This document shows, piece after piece, positions 25,306 to 35,012 of a stretch of DNA of 64,000 nucleotides (position 1 is its first letter; each line of letters starts with the position of its first letter). The translations under genes and the position numbers were made by a program. Location: contig CALEZT010000009.1 of the NCBI GenBank assembly GCA_937927975.1, positions 1 through 64,000 on the forward strand, in the 5' to 3' direction. The notes beneath the pieces are model-generated. The model saw only the letters and a list, made by a program, of their open reading frames with translations. It had not been told where the DNA came from and did no database searches. Source of the DNA: an uncultured Phycisphaerales bacterium. Lineage in GTDB: Bacteria > Planctomycetota > Phycisphaerae > Sedimentisphaerales > Anaerobacaceae.

Positions 25306-27510
25306 TCACCGCTGCAGGCGGTTCAGCGCCGTCTGAGCCACGCGGGTGACGTAGTTGTCCGAATCCTGCGTGGCCGCCTGGATCTGAGACAGGACCGGCC
25401 GGGCCTTCTCACCAATCTTGTCCAGGGCCACCATCGCGAACATCCGTGTCTTGTCCGAAGGGCTCTTGAGAGCTTCCACCAGAACCGGCAGCGAAGCCCG
25501 CTCCTCGCCCCAGTCGCACATCGCATGGGCCGCCGCGACGCGTACAACCACGGACGGATCCTCGAGCATGGTCGTCACCGCAGGCTTGGCCATCGCCAGA
25601 TCGACCGGGTACTTCGTCCAGGCATGCAACCCAACGACCGCCCAGTACCGAACGGATGGCTTGGGGTCTTTCAGATAGGCCAGGAACGCGGTCGTCGCAT
25701 TGGGACCCGTGAAGTCCGCTTCCTTGATCTTCATCAGCCGCTGCCGTAAACCGGCAAGATCAGGCTTGTCTTCCCAGTGTTCCGTCTGGGTCGGCACAGG
25801 CTTGTTGACGAGCGGATCGCCTGCCTTGAACGCGACGACGCTGCTGTCGTGGAATCCGAGCCGGCAGGCCTTCGCGTAGAGAATCTCCCCCGGCTTGACC
25901 GCAACGGACTTGACGTAGAGGTTCCAGCCGACGCTGTCCTTGGGGTTTCCGCCGAGCCGCCAGGCGATGGACGCGCCCTGCGTCGCACAGACGATCGTAA
26001 CCGCCCCGCCGTCCTCCCGCACGCTCGACAGCCTGGTGAAGACCGGATCGGCCGTCTTCTCGAACGTACCGCCGGGCCGCTTCATCTCATCGAAAATCGG
26101 CTCGGGGATCAGGCCGACGTCCTTGCTCTGGCGGCACCAATCCAGGTGGGCTTGTCGCATCCGCTCCAGCACGTCCTTGTACTTCGGGTCGCCTGCGAGA
26201 TTGGTCACCTCGTGCGGGTCGGCGCTCGTATCATAGAGTTCTTCGACGGGCTTCGTCGGCTCGAAGTACTGCGTCGGCGGCCCTTGGAGCTTCCCTTCGG
26301 CGGCGAGCCGGCGCATCTCCTGCATGGTCGGCATCTGATCCATGTAGTTGATGGTCTGCGACCGCGACAGATGCGACATGTAGTTGCGGATGTACCGAAA
26401 GCGCTTGTCGCGAACGGTCCGGATCAGATCGTAGGCCTCGTCCATCCGGTCCCTTGCACCGTACACATACTCCCGCGGCTTGGCCTTCTCGTGGCCGAGG
26501 AAGGCCTGCCCCTGCAAGTGCTTGGGGATCTCGACGCCCGCCAGGGAGAGCATCGTCGGAGCGAAATCGACAAACGCCGCCAACTCGTCGTTGACGCTAC
26601 CCGGCTTGAGAGCGTCAGGATTGTCCGGTCTGGCGAGCCTGCGCCATTTCTCCGGGACGCGGACGATCAGCGGGACCCGACTGCCCGAATCGTAGATCCA
26701 TCGCTTGGCGCGGGGCAACCCCCGTCCGTGGTCGCCCCAGAACCAAACGATCGTATCCTGGGCCAGTCCGTCGGCTTCGAGCTGGTCCAGGACCTCCTTG
26801 ACCTGCCTGTCCATCAGCGTGATCAGGTCGTAGTACCGGGCCCAATCCGCCCGAACCTTGGGGGTATCCGGATAATAGGGCGGGAGTTCCGCCTTGGCTG
26901 GATCGTGCCGCTCGGCAGGCCCCAGGCCTTCCAAACGCTTCAGCAGCGCCGGGCTGCGGTCGCGGATCTGGCTCTCGTGCGTCGTGGTGAAATTGACCAC
27001 CGCAAAGAACGGGCTTCCCTTGGGACGGTTTCGCCAGTGGGCCTTTCCGCTGCACTCGTCCCATGCGGTCACAGGCGGGGCAAACTGGTAGTCGGTCTTG
27101 ACGTTGTTCGTGCAGTAATACCCTGCGGCCCTCAGGTATTCCGGGAAGCACTTGACGTAGTGCGGCGGAACGCCCTGGCACCGCATGTGCTGGGTGCCGA
27201 TCGTCGTGGGATACATGCCGGTGATGATGCCCGACCGCGTCGGGGCGCAGACTCCCGAATGCGAGAACACACGATCGTATCGAACGCCCTGCGCCGCCAG
27301 CGCGTCGATGTGCGGCGTCACCGCATACTTGTCGCCATAACATCCCAGGTCGGGACTGATGTCCTCAGTGCTGATCCAGAGGAAGTTCGGACGCGGCCCG
27401 TCCTTTTCCTGCCCGAACGCCTCGGCCCCCTGCAACAAGACCCCTGCCACGGAACCGGATGCCGCCAACAAGAACTGACGCCGATCCAACGCACATGTCG
27501 CTTCTTCCAT
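25306..27510 (-). CDS. Tat-exported sulfatase with C-terminal HEAT repeats
   Basis: A 734-residue protein starting with a Tat signal (LDRRQFLLAASGSVAGVLLQG, 8-28). The sulfatase domain has the formylglycine site as CAPTR (88-92), the variant with threonine in place of the more usual serine. Metal-binding segments include ISTEDISPDLGCYG and WFWGDHGRGLPRAK. After the catalytic domain (to about 500) a chitobiase-like FN3 segment follows (AWRLGGNPKDSVGWNLYVK), then HEAT repeats to the end (PSVRYWAVVGLHAW, PSVVVRVAAAHAM, DKTRMFAMVALDKIG, NYVTRVAQTALNRL). The substrate is a sulfated glycan or small sulfate ester. ATG at 27510 has an AAGGGG site; the open frame upstream to 28431 is antisense to GH78. 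It is divergent from the GH78 gene. Confidence 0.92.
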   Translation of the reverse strand: MEEATCALDRRQFLLAASGSVAGVLLQGAEAFGQEKDGPRPNFLWISTEDISPDLGCYGDKYAVTPHIDALAAQGVRYDRVFSHSGVCAPTRSGIITGMYPTTIGTQHMRCQGVPPHYVKCFPEYLRAAGYYCTNNVKTDYQFAPPVTAWDECSGKAHWRNRPKGSPFFAVVNFTTTHESQIRDRSPALLKRLEGLGPAERHDPAKAELPPYYPDTPKVRADWARYYDLITLMDRQVKEVLDQLEADGLAQDTIVWFWGDHGRGLPRAKRWIYDSGSRVPLIVRVPEKWRRLARPDNPDALKPGSVNDELAAFVDFAPTMLSLAGVEIPKHLQGQAFLGHEKAKPREYVYGARDRMDEAYDLIRTVRDKRFRYIRNYMSHLSRSQTINYMDQMPTMQEMRRLAAEGKLQGPPTQYFEPTKPVEELYDTSADPHEVTNLAGDPKYKDVLERMRQAHLDWCRQSKDVGLIPEPIFDEMKRPGGTFEKTADPVFTRLSSVREDGGAVTIVCATQGASIAWRLGGNPKDSVGWNLYVKSVAVKPGEILYAKACRLGFHDSSVVAFKAGDPLVNKPVPTQTEHWEDKPDLAGLRQRLMKIKEADFTGPNATTAFLAYLKDPKPSVRYWAVVGLHAWTKYPVDLAMAKPAVTTMLEDPSVVVRVAAAHAMCDWGEERASLPVLVEALKSPSDKTRMFAMVALDKIGEKARPVLSQIQAATQDSDNYVTRVAQTALNRLQR

Positions 27511-27610
27511 CTGTTTGCCCCTTGTCCTTGATCGCCGCACCACAACAGCCCGTTGCCAGTCATTCTGTCGCGTAAACACGCTTGATCGAAATGATCTCCG
27601 ACAGGAGAAC

Positions 27611-27638
27611 AGTATAGCCTTTCCCGGCCTCCGCTCAA
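27611..27638 (-). promoter_or_regulatory. Sigma70-like promoter of the sulfatase-HEAT gene
   Basis: On the minus strand TTGAGC (27638-27633) and TATACT (27616-27611) with a 16-base spacer. It lies back-to-back with the GH78 promoter 33 bases away. Confidence 0.5.
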
Positions 27639-27670
27639 GGGCGATTGTGCCCCTCGTAGCAGACTGCCGG

Positions 27671-27699
27671 TTGCAGGACCGACAAGCAGGTGATACGAT
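27671..27699 (+). promoter_or_regulatory. Sigma70-like promoter of the GH78 gene
   Basis: TTGCAG at 27671-27676 and TACGAT at 27694-27699 with a 17-base spacer, about 70 bases ahead of the start codon. Confidence 0.5.
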
Positions 27700-27774
27700 C
27701 CCGAGCGGGCTGGATCGCCTCGGTAGAGGAGCGTTTGCCCGCGAGCCGGAATCGTGAAATGGGATGGAGCAACT

Positions 27775-29997
27775 ATGAAATGCACGCGTATCGCCACGAT
27801 GACAACGCCCCTGAACGCCATTCTGGCAGGTCTGATGCTCAGCGGGTGCGCCCTCGCCCAAACCCCGGCCGCACCCTGGGGTTTGATGTGCGAGTTGATC
27901 GCCCAGCCCGAATTGTCTCCGATTGGCGATTCGAAGCCCGAATTCAGTTGGATCGTGGGCTCGATGGGCAGGCAGACCGCATACCAGATCCTCGTCGCGT
28001 CGGACCGGACGAACCTCGACAAGAACCAAGGCGACCTTTGGGACAGCGGCAGAGTCGTTTCTTCGCGGTCCACCGCCCTCGAATACGCCGGACGCCCTCT
28101 CCCGAGCGAAGCGGTATGCTTCTGGAAGGTGAGAACCTGGCAGGACAGTGTCGAAGCGGGGCCTTTCTCGACCGTGCAGTCGTTTCGCACCGGCAAGCTC
28201 GACGGACCCTATGAAACGACGCGATACGCCCTCCTCGAAGCGAAGATCCAGCCCGCCAGAATGGTCCAGAAGGCCGAGGGACACTACTTCGTCGACTTCG
28301 CCAAAGCCGCGTTCGGCGCCGTGGAACTGACTCTGACCAGTCCCGAGGCCGGCCGCAAGGTCGAAGTGCATCTGGGGGAGGTTCCCGCGGGCGATGCCAT
28401 CGACCGCAATCCCGGCGGCTCGCGCCGTCACCGGATGATGACGCTGACGCTGGATCAGGGCACACGGACGTACCGCGTGGCTGTCACGCCGGACAAGCGG
28501 AACACGGGTCCCCTAGCCATCAAGATGCCTGCGTCCGTGGGCGAGGTGATGCCCTTTCGGTATTGCGAGATCGTCAACAGTCCCTCTGAGATCGACTCGT
28601 CCTCGATCCGCCAGATCGCGGTCCATTATCCGTTCGAGGACGACGCCTCTCGCTTCGTCTGCTCGGACCCGGTGCTCAACGACGTGTGGGAATTGTGCAA
28701 GTACAGCATCAAGGCCACCAGCTTCTGCGGCGTGTACGTCGACGGCGACCGCGAGCGAATCCCCTACGAGGGCGACGCCTACATCAATCAACTCTGCCAC
28801 TACAGCGTGGACCGCGAGTACACAATGGCCCGTTACAGTCACGAATATCTCATCACGCACGCGACCTGGCCGACGGAGTGGATTCTCCATTCGGTGCTCA
28901 TGGCCTGGGCCGATTACCTGTACACAGGGGACACCGACTCCCTCTCGCATTTCTACGACGACCTCAAGGCCAAGACCCTGCTGGCCCTGGCCCGCGAGGA
29001 CGGCCTGATCAGCACCCAGACCGGGCTGGTCACCAAGGACGTGCTCGCGTCGATCCATCTCAACGGCAACCTGCGGGACCTCGTGGACTGGCCTCACGGC
29101 AACATCCTCGGTCTTCAGGGCGGCTACGGCGAGACCGACGACTTCGAGTTCAAGCCCATCAACACGGTGGTCAACACGTTTCATTACCGGGCGCTCGTCC
29201 TGATGAGCCGGATGGCCGACGCGATTGAAAAACAAGACGACGCGGCCCGTTTCGCCCAGGCCGCCGAGAAGGTCCGCCGGTCGTTCAACGACAAGCTGTT
29301 CGACAAAACCAAGGGCGTCTACGTCGACGGCGAAGGCAGCACACACAGCGCGCTGCACGCGAACATGTTCCCCCTGGCGTTCGGACTGGTGCCGCCGGAG
29401 CGTGTTCGCTCGGTGGCGGAGTTCATCAAGAGCCGGGGGATGGTGTGCAGCGTCTACGGATCGCAATACCTGCTCGAAGCCCTCTACGAAGCCGGCGAAG
29501 GCGACTTCGCACTCAAGCTCATGACGGATCGCTCCAGCGACCGGAGTTGGCCGCACATGATCTACAACGTCGGCACGACGATCACACTGGAGGCCTGGGA
29601 CAACAAGTACAAGCCGAATCAGGACTGGAATCACGCCTGGGGCGCCGCGCCCGCCAACATCATTCCCCGCTGCCTCATGGGCGTCCAACCGATCGCGCCG
29701 GGCTTTGCGAAGGTCCGAATCCAACCGCAGTTGGGAGGCCTCAAGGCAGGCAGCCTCGACCTGCCCACCGTCCGCGGCGCGATCCACGTCGACTTCGCGT
29801 CAGAGCCCGGAGAGTCGTTCACGTTGAACGTTGAACTGCCGGGCAACACCGAGGCGGTCGTGTGCCTGCCTCTCTGGCCAGGCGACAGACCCCTAGCGTA
29901 CCACAATGGCAAAGCCATCGCAGCCCGCCAGGAGGGCAACTTCCTGGTGGTCCCGGACGTCCCCGCCGGACGGCATCGGTTCGAATTGCGGCCCTAG
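27775..29997 (+). CDS. Lipoprotein alpha-L-rhamnosidase (GH78)
   Basis: A 740-residue protein with a lipoprotein signal ending LMLSGCALAQ. It opens with the Fn3-like domain typical of GH78 (AYQILVASDRTNL, LPSEAVCFWKVRTWQ). A second beta domain and the (alpha/alpha)6 catalytic barrel follow from about residue 300. The catalytic-site signature VDGDRERIPYEGDAYI is present, with the general acid expected among its acidic residues; SWPHMIYNVGTTITLEAWD and the NHAWGAAPANII segment near 620 are also family hallmarks. It removes terminal alpha-L-rhamnose from polysaccharides or glycosides. ATG at 27775 is preceded by GGGATGGAGC. The divergent sulfatase suggests a rhamnose-containing sulfated glycan as joint substrate. 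Confidence 0.93.
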   Translation: MKCTRIATMTTPLNAILAGLMLSGCALAQTPAAPWGLMCELIAQPELSPIGDSKPEFSWIVGSMGRQTAYQILVASDRTNLDKNQGDLWDSGRVVSSRSTALEYAGRPLPSEAVCFWKVRTWQDSVEAGPFSTVQSFRTGKLDGPYETTRYALLEAKIQPARMVQKAEGHYFVDFAKAAFGAVELTLTSPEAGRKVEVHLGEVPAGDAIDRNPGGSRRHRMMTLTLDQGTRTYRVAVTPDKRNTGPLAIKMPASVGEVMPFRYCEIVNSPSEIDSSSIRQIAVHYPFEDDASRFVCSDPVLNDVWELCKYSIKATSFCGVYVDGDRERIPYEGDAYINQLCHYSVDREYTMARYSHEYLITHATWPTEWILHSVLMAWADYLYTGDTDSLSHFYDDLKAKTLLALAREDGLISTQTGLVTKDVLASIHLNGNLRDLVDWPHGNILGLQGGYGETDDFEFKPINTVVNTFHYRALVLMSRMADAIEKQDDAARFAQAAEKVRRSFNDKLFDKTKGVYVDGEGSTHSALHANMFPLAFGLVPPERVRSVAEFIKSRGMVCSVYGSQYLLEALYEAGEGDFALKLMTDRSSDRSWPHMIYNVGTTITLEAWDNKYKPNQDWNHAWGAAPANIIPRCLMGVQPIAPGFAKVRIQPQLGGLKAGSLDLPTVRGAIHVDFASEPGESFTLNVELPGNTEAVVCLPLWPGDRPLAYHNGKAIAARQEGNFLVVPDVPAGRHRFELRP

Positions 29998-30021
29998 AAC
30001 ACCGAAACACAGCGTGCTCAA

Positions 30022-30041
30022 CCGGAGATTCGCTCTCCCGG
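30022..30041. terminator. Weak hairpin between convergent GH78 and GH4 genes
   Basis: CCGGAGA (30022-30028) pairs with TCTCCCGG (30034-30041) across a TTCGC loop with one bulged C. There is no clear U-tract, so termination here is uncertain. Confidence 0.3.
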
Positions 30042-30049
30042 CGTATCGA

Positions 30050-31477
30050 TCACTTCGCCAGTTCCTGGAACCGGTTGGCGATGGCCAGAGCGGGATCGAG
30101 AGGAACATCGACCGGCGAAACGCTCTTGCCGATCTTCACGACCGGCTTGGCCGTCAGGTCCTTGCCTGCGAACTGCGGCAGCCACTGGCTCTGAGCCCGG
30201 AGCATCTCGCGGGTCATGTCGCGGGCTTCGCGCAGCGTGCAGACGGTGGAGGTCAGCGGGTCCATCGCGATTGCCTGCATCGCGTGCTCGGGATTGCCCG
30301 TCAGGGCCGCCTCGACCGCCAACTGCTGGACGGTGACATTGCTCTGGTTGAGCGCGGCACACTGGATGGGCAGATCGCCGATCCGCACCGGGTGAAGGCC
30401 CCTGGAATCGACGAAGATCGGCACCTCGACGCAGCAGCCCTGCGGCAGGTTTGTGATGTACCCGTCGTTGCGGACGTTGCCGTTGAGTCGGAACACATTG
30501 CCCGTCTCCGCGGCCTCCAGGATGTACGAACAGTACTCCACGCTGCGATGCTCGATCTTCCGCGATTCGGTCGCCAGGTAGTCCACGCTCTTGTACTTCT
30601 CGGCCAGCATGTTGCAGTAGTTGAAGTAGGCGCCCGACGCGCCGCCGAATCCAGGCTGGTCGCAGTACAGATCCAGGGCCCGCTTGCTGCTGCGGAACCA
30701 CGGCACGTATTCGGACAGGTGCCCCGTGCTCTCGGTCATGAAGTACCCGAAGTGCCGCATGACCTCGCAGCGGACCTTCTCGTTCACGTAGTACTCGGGC
30801 TTCTCGCACCGCTGGCGGAGGATCGGGTACAGGTCCCGCCCGTCGCGTTTGTCCCGCAAGGCCAGGAACCACGCCATGTGATTGATCCCGGCGCAGACCT
30901 GATCGATCTGGTCCTTCGGCACTTCCACATACCGGCTGATCAGGTCCAGCGTCGTCTGCACGCCATGACAGAGCCCGATGAACTGCACCTTCGCCACCCG
31001 GCCCAGCGCCGAGCAATTGGCCCCCATCGGGTTGGCGTAATTCAGCAGGATCGCGTCGGGGCACAACTCGTTCATGTCACGCGACATCTCGGCCAGGGCC
31101 GGGATCGTCCGCAGGGCGCGGAACACCCCGCCGGGGCCGAGCGAGTCGGCAATGCACTGGTCGACGCCGTATTTCAGCGGGATCTCGTAATCCATGCGGA
31201 AGGCGTCCACGCCACCGATCTGGATCATGTTGATGACGTACTTGGCTCCGTCCAGGGCCTTGCGACGGTCGAGTGTCGCGGTGACCTTGGCCGGCAGCTT
31301 GTTCGCCTTGATCACCTCCTTGACGAAGGCCTCCATCTTGTCGAGCTTGGGCTTCGTTCGATTCATCAGGCAGATCTCGACGTCCTGCAAGGCCGGGGTC
31401 GCCAGAATGTCCATCGTCAGCGTCTTGCAGAAGATCAGGCTTCCCGCCCCGATCATCGCGATTTTCGGTTTCGCCAT
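30050..31477 (-). CDS. GH4-family glycosidase (alpha-galactosidase/alpha-galacturonidase type)
   Basis: A 475-residue NAD- and metal-dependent glycosidase. The N-terminal nucleotide fold reads PKIAMIGAGSLIF. Metal and active-site motifs are NYANPMG, then GLCHGVQ (the C-x-H metal site) and AGINHMAWFL. GH4 enzymes oxidise the sugar at C3 and eliminate the aglycone, and they work in the cytoplasm; no signal peptide is present here. The CHGV version of the metal motif points to alpha-galactosides or uronides rather than phosphorylated beta-glucosides, but the exact substrate is open. ATG at 31477 is chosen for the GGGAGG site. It lies 28 bases downstream of the HEAT-FG-GAP gene, probably in one operon with it. 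Confidence 0.9.
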   Translation of the reverse strand: MAKPKIAMIGAGSLIFCKTLTMDILATPALQDVEICLMNRTKPKLDKMEAFVKEVIKANKLPAKVTATLDRRKALDGAKYVINMIQIGGVDAFRMDYEIPLKYGVDQCIADSLGPGGVFRALRTIPALAEMSRDMNELCPDAILLNYANPMGANCSALGRVAKVQFIGLCHGVQTTLDLISRYVEVPKDQIDQVCAGINHMAWFLALRDKRDGRDLYPILRQRCEKPEYYVNEKVRCEVMRHFGYFMTESTGHLSEYVPWFRSSKRALDLYCDQPGFGGASGAYFNYCNMLAEKYKSVDYLATESRKIEHRSVEYCSYILEAAETGNVFRLNGNVRNDGYITNLPQGCCVEVPIFVDSRGLHPVRIGDLPIQCAALNQSNVTVQQLAVEAALTGNPEHAMQAIAMDPLTSTVCTLREARDMTREMLRAQSQWLPQFAGKDLTAKPVVKIGKSVSPVDVPLDPALAIANRFQELAK

Positions 31478-31505
31478 TTGTGAGCCTCCCATAGTCAATC
31501 ATCAA

Positions 31506-34500
31506 TCACTTCAACAGGTTTTCCAGGAGATAAAGCCCGCTCTTGCCGGGGGCGACCACGTCGATGTCGCCGTCGGCGTCGATGTCCACCGCCATGGTGT
31601 TGATGCCGAAGCCGACGGTCCCGCCTTCGTGCAGCACGTGCCGCGTCCCTTTCTTCGCCGCGACATCGAAATCGTAATAGTATACGCAGCGGGGATCGTT
31701 CCCGCCGGGGTCGTTGCCGTTGTGGGCGTAGTAGCGTTTGCCTGTGACGAGTTCGTCCTGGCCATCGTTGTCCAGATCGGCCATCAGCTTGAAGTGCGGC
31801 TGCGACCAGGTATCATCGATCAGGTGCTTTTCCCAAGTGCGCTTGCCATTGACGCTCTTCTGCTCCAGCCAGTACAGGCCGTAGTTGTGGCCCAGACCCC
31901 AGATGAGGTCCGAGTCGCCGTCGCCGTCCACGTCGTGCACGAGGATGGGGATGCCAGCGTAGCCCAGTTCGAACTCCGGCCGCCACAGCCATCCGCCGTC
32001 GGCGGTCTGCTCCAACCAGCCCTTGGGCGTCACCACGTCGCAGCGACCGTCCTTGTTCACATCGCCTGCGCCCAGGCCGTGCCCGGCCGCCTCCTTCGGA
32101 AGCGGATGCTTCTGCCACTTCACGCCCTGCGGAGCCGAAGCGTCCCGCGTGAACCCATACCAGGCGGCCTCGCTCATGATGTTGGGCAGGATGTCGAGTT
32201 GGCCGTCGCCGTCGATGTCGTACGCCATTGCGGTCTCCATATTGCCCGGCGTATCGATCTCGAACACCTGCCAGGGTTCGCCCGTCTTGCCGGGGTTGCG
32301 AACCCAGTACACCATCTTGTTGTGCCAGGCCGCGCCGGCGGTGTCCACCCACCCGTCGCCGTCCACGTCCATCGGCAGATTGGCGAAATCGTAGAAGTAG
32401 TTCCCTTCCTCCTTGATCTCGCGGACGAAATGCTTCTTCCAGTCGGGGGCCTCGTACCAGAACCCGCCCGACAGGATATCGAGCTTGCCGTCGCGGTTGA
32501 CGTCGAGCACGCCTGCGGCCTCGAATCGCGAGTCTGCGTTGATCACATGGAGCCGCCAGCCATCGCCGACCTTGGGCTCTGCGGTCTTGGCCTCCTTCAC
32601 GCGGACGATCGCGCCCCAGGGCAGGTTGTTCTGCGTGATCTTGAGCATCAGCGTGTTGACGCCCTGATTGAGCGTCGCGGTGACGCGGTCGGGCTCGGCC
32701 AGGATCGGCCGGGCGGTGTTGTTCGAGTGGATAACCTTGCCGTTGAGCCAGGCCTTCACGCCGTCGTCGCTGAAGATCTCCAGCATCACGGGTTTGTTGG
32801 CGGCCGATTCGATCCGCGTCCGCAAGTACGCGACCTTCTGCTCGCCGCCGTCGAGTTCCTTGAGCAGATCGGCGTACGCCGGATGCTGCTCGTACCTGGA
32901 AACCGGCATCTTTCGCCACGCGACCTGGGCGCTGGGTTTCTCCGGATCGAACGCGATGTCGAACAGTTGCGAGTGGTTCTTGTCCCTCTCCTCGTACGGT
33001 CCGGCCACCTCCCAATTCGTCACGTAGCTGCTGACCGCCTTGATCTCGTCGAGCGTCCTTCTCACCCGCTCCTTGGTGGCGTTGGCGACGTTGGCCGCGA
33101 GGATGCCTTCGAGGATCGGTTCGACCGCCCTGGCGTTGCCTCCGTAGACCGCCTCGGCGACGGTCACCGTCGAAAGCGCAGCCTCATCGCGAACGTCCTC
33201 GTCCCTGACGTGCGACGCCGCCAGTTGCATCGATTCGAGCGTCTTGACATTGGCCAGGGCGCCCAAGACCCGCTTCTTTCCCGCCGCGTTCGGCGAGAGA
33301 TCCATGGCGGTCTTGTAGTACCGGACCTTCTCATCCGCCGGCATCGAGGCTACCGAGCCCACGAGGTCGATATACGCACCCAACGCGCGGATCTGGCAGT
33401 TGGCGTTGCTCTTGTCCGCCGCGATCCGCAGCAGGTCGGGCAGCGGCTCGGCACTTGGCCACCGCCCCAGCCCGCCGATTGCAGCGTATCGAACCTCCAT
33501 GTCCACGTCTGCCAGCGCCCTGCGCAGGGTGGGCAGGGCCGACGCATCGCCAAGCTGTCCAAGAAGACCGATCATCGTCCCCTTCACCGACACGTCTTGG
33601 ACCAAATCGAGCTTGGCCAGGACGGCCTTTGAAGCTTCAACTCCTGCGTTCGCCCGTCGAGCAACGCCCAGGATCGTATTCTCCAACGGCTTCTGCTCGC
33701 CGCCTTTGGCGTCGATCAGCAGCGCAACCAGAGCCTCAACGTCACCGGCTCCCGCCAAGTCCCGCAGGGCCCGATAGGAAGCCGACCGCACAGACGCATG
33801 CTCGCTCCGAGCCGTCAGCAACAAGGCGGCTGTCGCCTCCGTCGCCCGGCGATCAGCCAGCGTCTGGATCAGCTCGATTCGGACCGCAGGATCGGCCTTC
33901 TTCACCAGAGCGATCATCTCGGCGTGGACGTTCCTGCCGCGAAGCGATCGGAGAGCGTCTCTGGCCGCCGCCTGCTCGTCGCCCGAAGCCTGGGCCGATC
34001 GGTCCGCCAACAGCGCCACATTTGCCCCGTCGTCGAGAACGCCGACGGCTTTGATGGCGGCGATCCGAACCGCTGTCTCCGAGGACACGCACGCGGTCAA
34101 CACGTCGGGCAAAGAGGCCTTGTCGCCTCGGTCCGCCAGCACGTTGACGACGAGCACCTGAGCATCCGCATTCAGCGATTTCCACTGCTTCAGGCAGGCG
34201 TTCACCAGTTCGTCGTCTCTCGTCTCCCGTACGAGTTGGGCGGCCATCATTCGAAGCGACTTGTCCTGGCCGGTCAACGCCGCAACGACGAGTTTCGCCC
34301 GTTGACCGTCGTCTGACAGAACCCTGCCCCTCCAGGCCGCGATGTGGACGGCCGAAAGTGGTTCGGATTCCAACACTTTGCGGTAGATCCCCGCCGCGGC
34401 CGATTTGTCCCCCTGAGCCAGACGCGTCTCTCCGCATCGCAGGAGCGCATCCAGCACGGCCTTGCGTACGTCCGGATTGGGATTATCGCACGCTGCGGTC

Positions 34501-34961
34501 AACGCCGCAGCAGCGACGTTGTCGCCGATACAGCCCAGAGCCGAAGCCGTCGTTGCAGCGATCGACTTGTCCGCGTCCGAGAGCAGAGGAATCAGCAGCG
34601 ACGTCGCGGCGGTGTCGCGTCGTCGGCCGATCGAATCGATCAAGCCCGCTTTGACCGTTCCCGAAGTCCTGCCAAGTGCGCCGTGCAGAGCCGGGCCCAC
34701 TTCCGGGTACGGCATACCCTCCAACGCGTAGCGAGCAGCATGGCTCAGCCGTTCGTCGCCCAGCACCGAGGCAAGGGCTGCGACCGACTGAACGGTGCCG
34801 CAGATCCTCAACTGCTGGCACGCGGCGCACTTCTCGACCGCGCCGGCATTGGACTTGAGAATTGCGATGAATTCCTGCTCCTGGGCGGCCCCGCACGCGC
34901 AAGCCGCAAGCGAACATAGGAGTACAACACATAGCATTCGATTGATCACGTTGCTCTTCAT
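31506..34961 (-). CDS. Exported lipoprotein with HEAT repeats, lectin-like domain and FG-GAP/VCBS propeller
   Basis: A 1151-residue protein with a lipoprotein-type signal (CVVLLCSLAACACG, 11-24). HEAT-like helical repeats fill about residues 60-620 (PEVGPALHGALG, SIAATTASALGCIG, EVRYAAIGGLGRWP and similar). A PA14-like or discoidin-like sandwich follows at about 650-790 (SSYVTNWEVAGPYEE, SDDGVKAWLNGKVIHSNN). The final 350 residues carry FG-GAP/VCBS repeats with calcium-type D-x-D-x-D-G loops (DVNRDGKLDILSGG, DVDGDGWVDTAG, DIDGDGQLDILPN, DVNKDGRCDVV, DVDGDGDSDLIWG, DIDADGDIDVVAPG). It is probably a surface adhesin or glycan-binding scaffold. It sits between an exported oxidoreductase and GH4 on one strand. 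Confidence 0.85.
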   Translation of the reverse strand: MKSNVINRMLCVVLLCSLAACACGAAQEQEFIAILKSNAGAVEKCAACQQLRICGTVQSVAALASVLGDERLSHAARYALEGMPYPEVGPALHGALGRTSGTVKAGLIDSIGRRRDTAATSLLIPLLSDADKSIAATTASALGCIGDNVAAAALTAACDNPNPDVRKAVLDALLRCGETRLAQGDKSAAAGIYRKVLESEPLSAVHIAAWRGRVLSDDGQRAKLVVAALTGQDKSLRMMAAQLVRETRDDELVNACLKQWKSLNADAQVLVVNVLADRGDKASLPDVLTACVSSETAVRIAAIKAVGVLDDGANVALLADRSAQASGDEQAAARDALRSLRGRNVHAEMIALVKKADPAVRIELIQTLADRRATEATAALLLTARSEHASVRSASYRALRDLAGAGDVEALVALLIDAKGGEQKPLENTILGVARRANAGVEASKAVLAKLDLVQDVSVKGTMIGLLGQLGDASALPTLRRALADVDMEVRYAAIGGLGRWPSAEPLPDLLRIAADKSNANCQIRALGAYIDLVGSVASMPADEKVRYYKTAMDLSPNAAGKKRVLGALANVKTLESMQLAASHVRDEDVRDEAALSTVTVAEAVYGGNARAVEPILEGILAANVANATKERVRRTLDEIKAVSSYVTNWEVAGPYEERDKNHSQLFDIAFDPEKPSAQVAWRKMPVSRYEQHPAYADLLKELDGGEQKVAYLRTRIESAANKPVMLEIFSDDGVKAWLNGKVIHSNNTARPILAEPDRVTATLNQGVNTLMLKITQNNLPWGAIVRVKEAKTAEPKVGDGWRLHVINADSRFEAAGVLDVNRDGKLDILSGGFWYEAPDWKKHFVREIKEEGNYFYDFANLPMDVDGDGWVDTAGAAWHNKMVYWVRNPGKTGEPWQVFEIDTPGNMETAMAYDIDGDGQLDILPNIMSEAAWYGFTRDASAPQGVKWQKHPLPKEAAGHGLGAGDVNKDGRCDVVTPKGWLEQTADGGWLWRPEFELGYAGIPILVHDVDGDGDSDLIWGLGHNYGLYWLEQKSVNGKRTWEKHLIDDTWSQPHFKLMADLDNDGQDELVTGKRYYAHNGNDPGGNDPRCVYYYDFDVAAKKGTRHVLHEGGTVGFGINTMAVDIDADGDIDVVAPGKSGLYLLENLLK

Positions 34962-35012
34962 GAACCACCTTCTCTTACAGTGGATAATCGATTTTCTCGG
35001 CGAGATGTCCTG

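Noticed and set aside
27511..28431. N-terminal extension of the sulfatase-HEAT gene by 307 codons
   Set aside because: It overlaps the GH78 gene antisense and lies upstream of a clear ribosome site and Tat signal at 27510.
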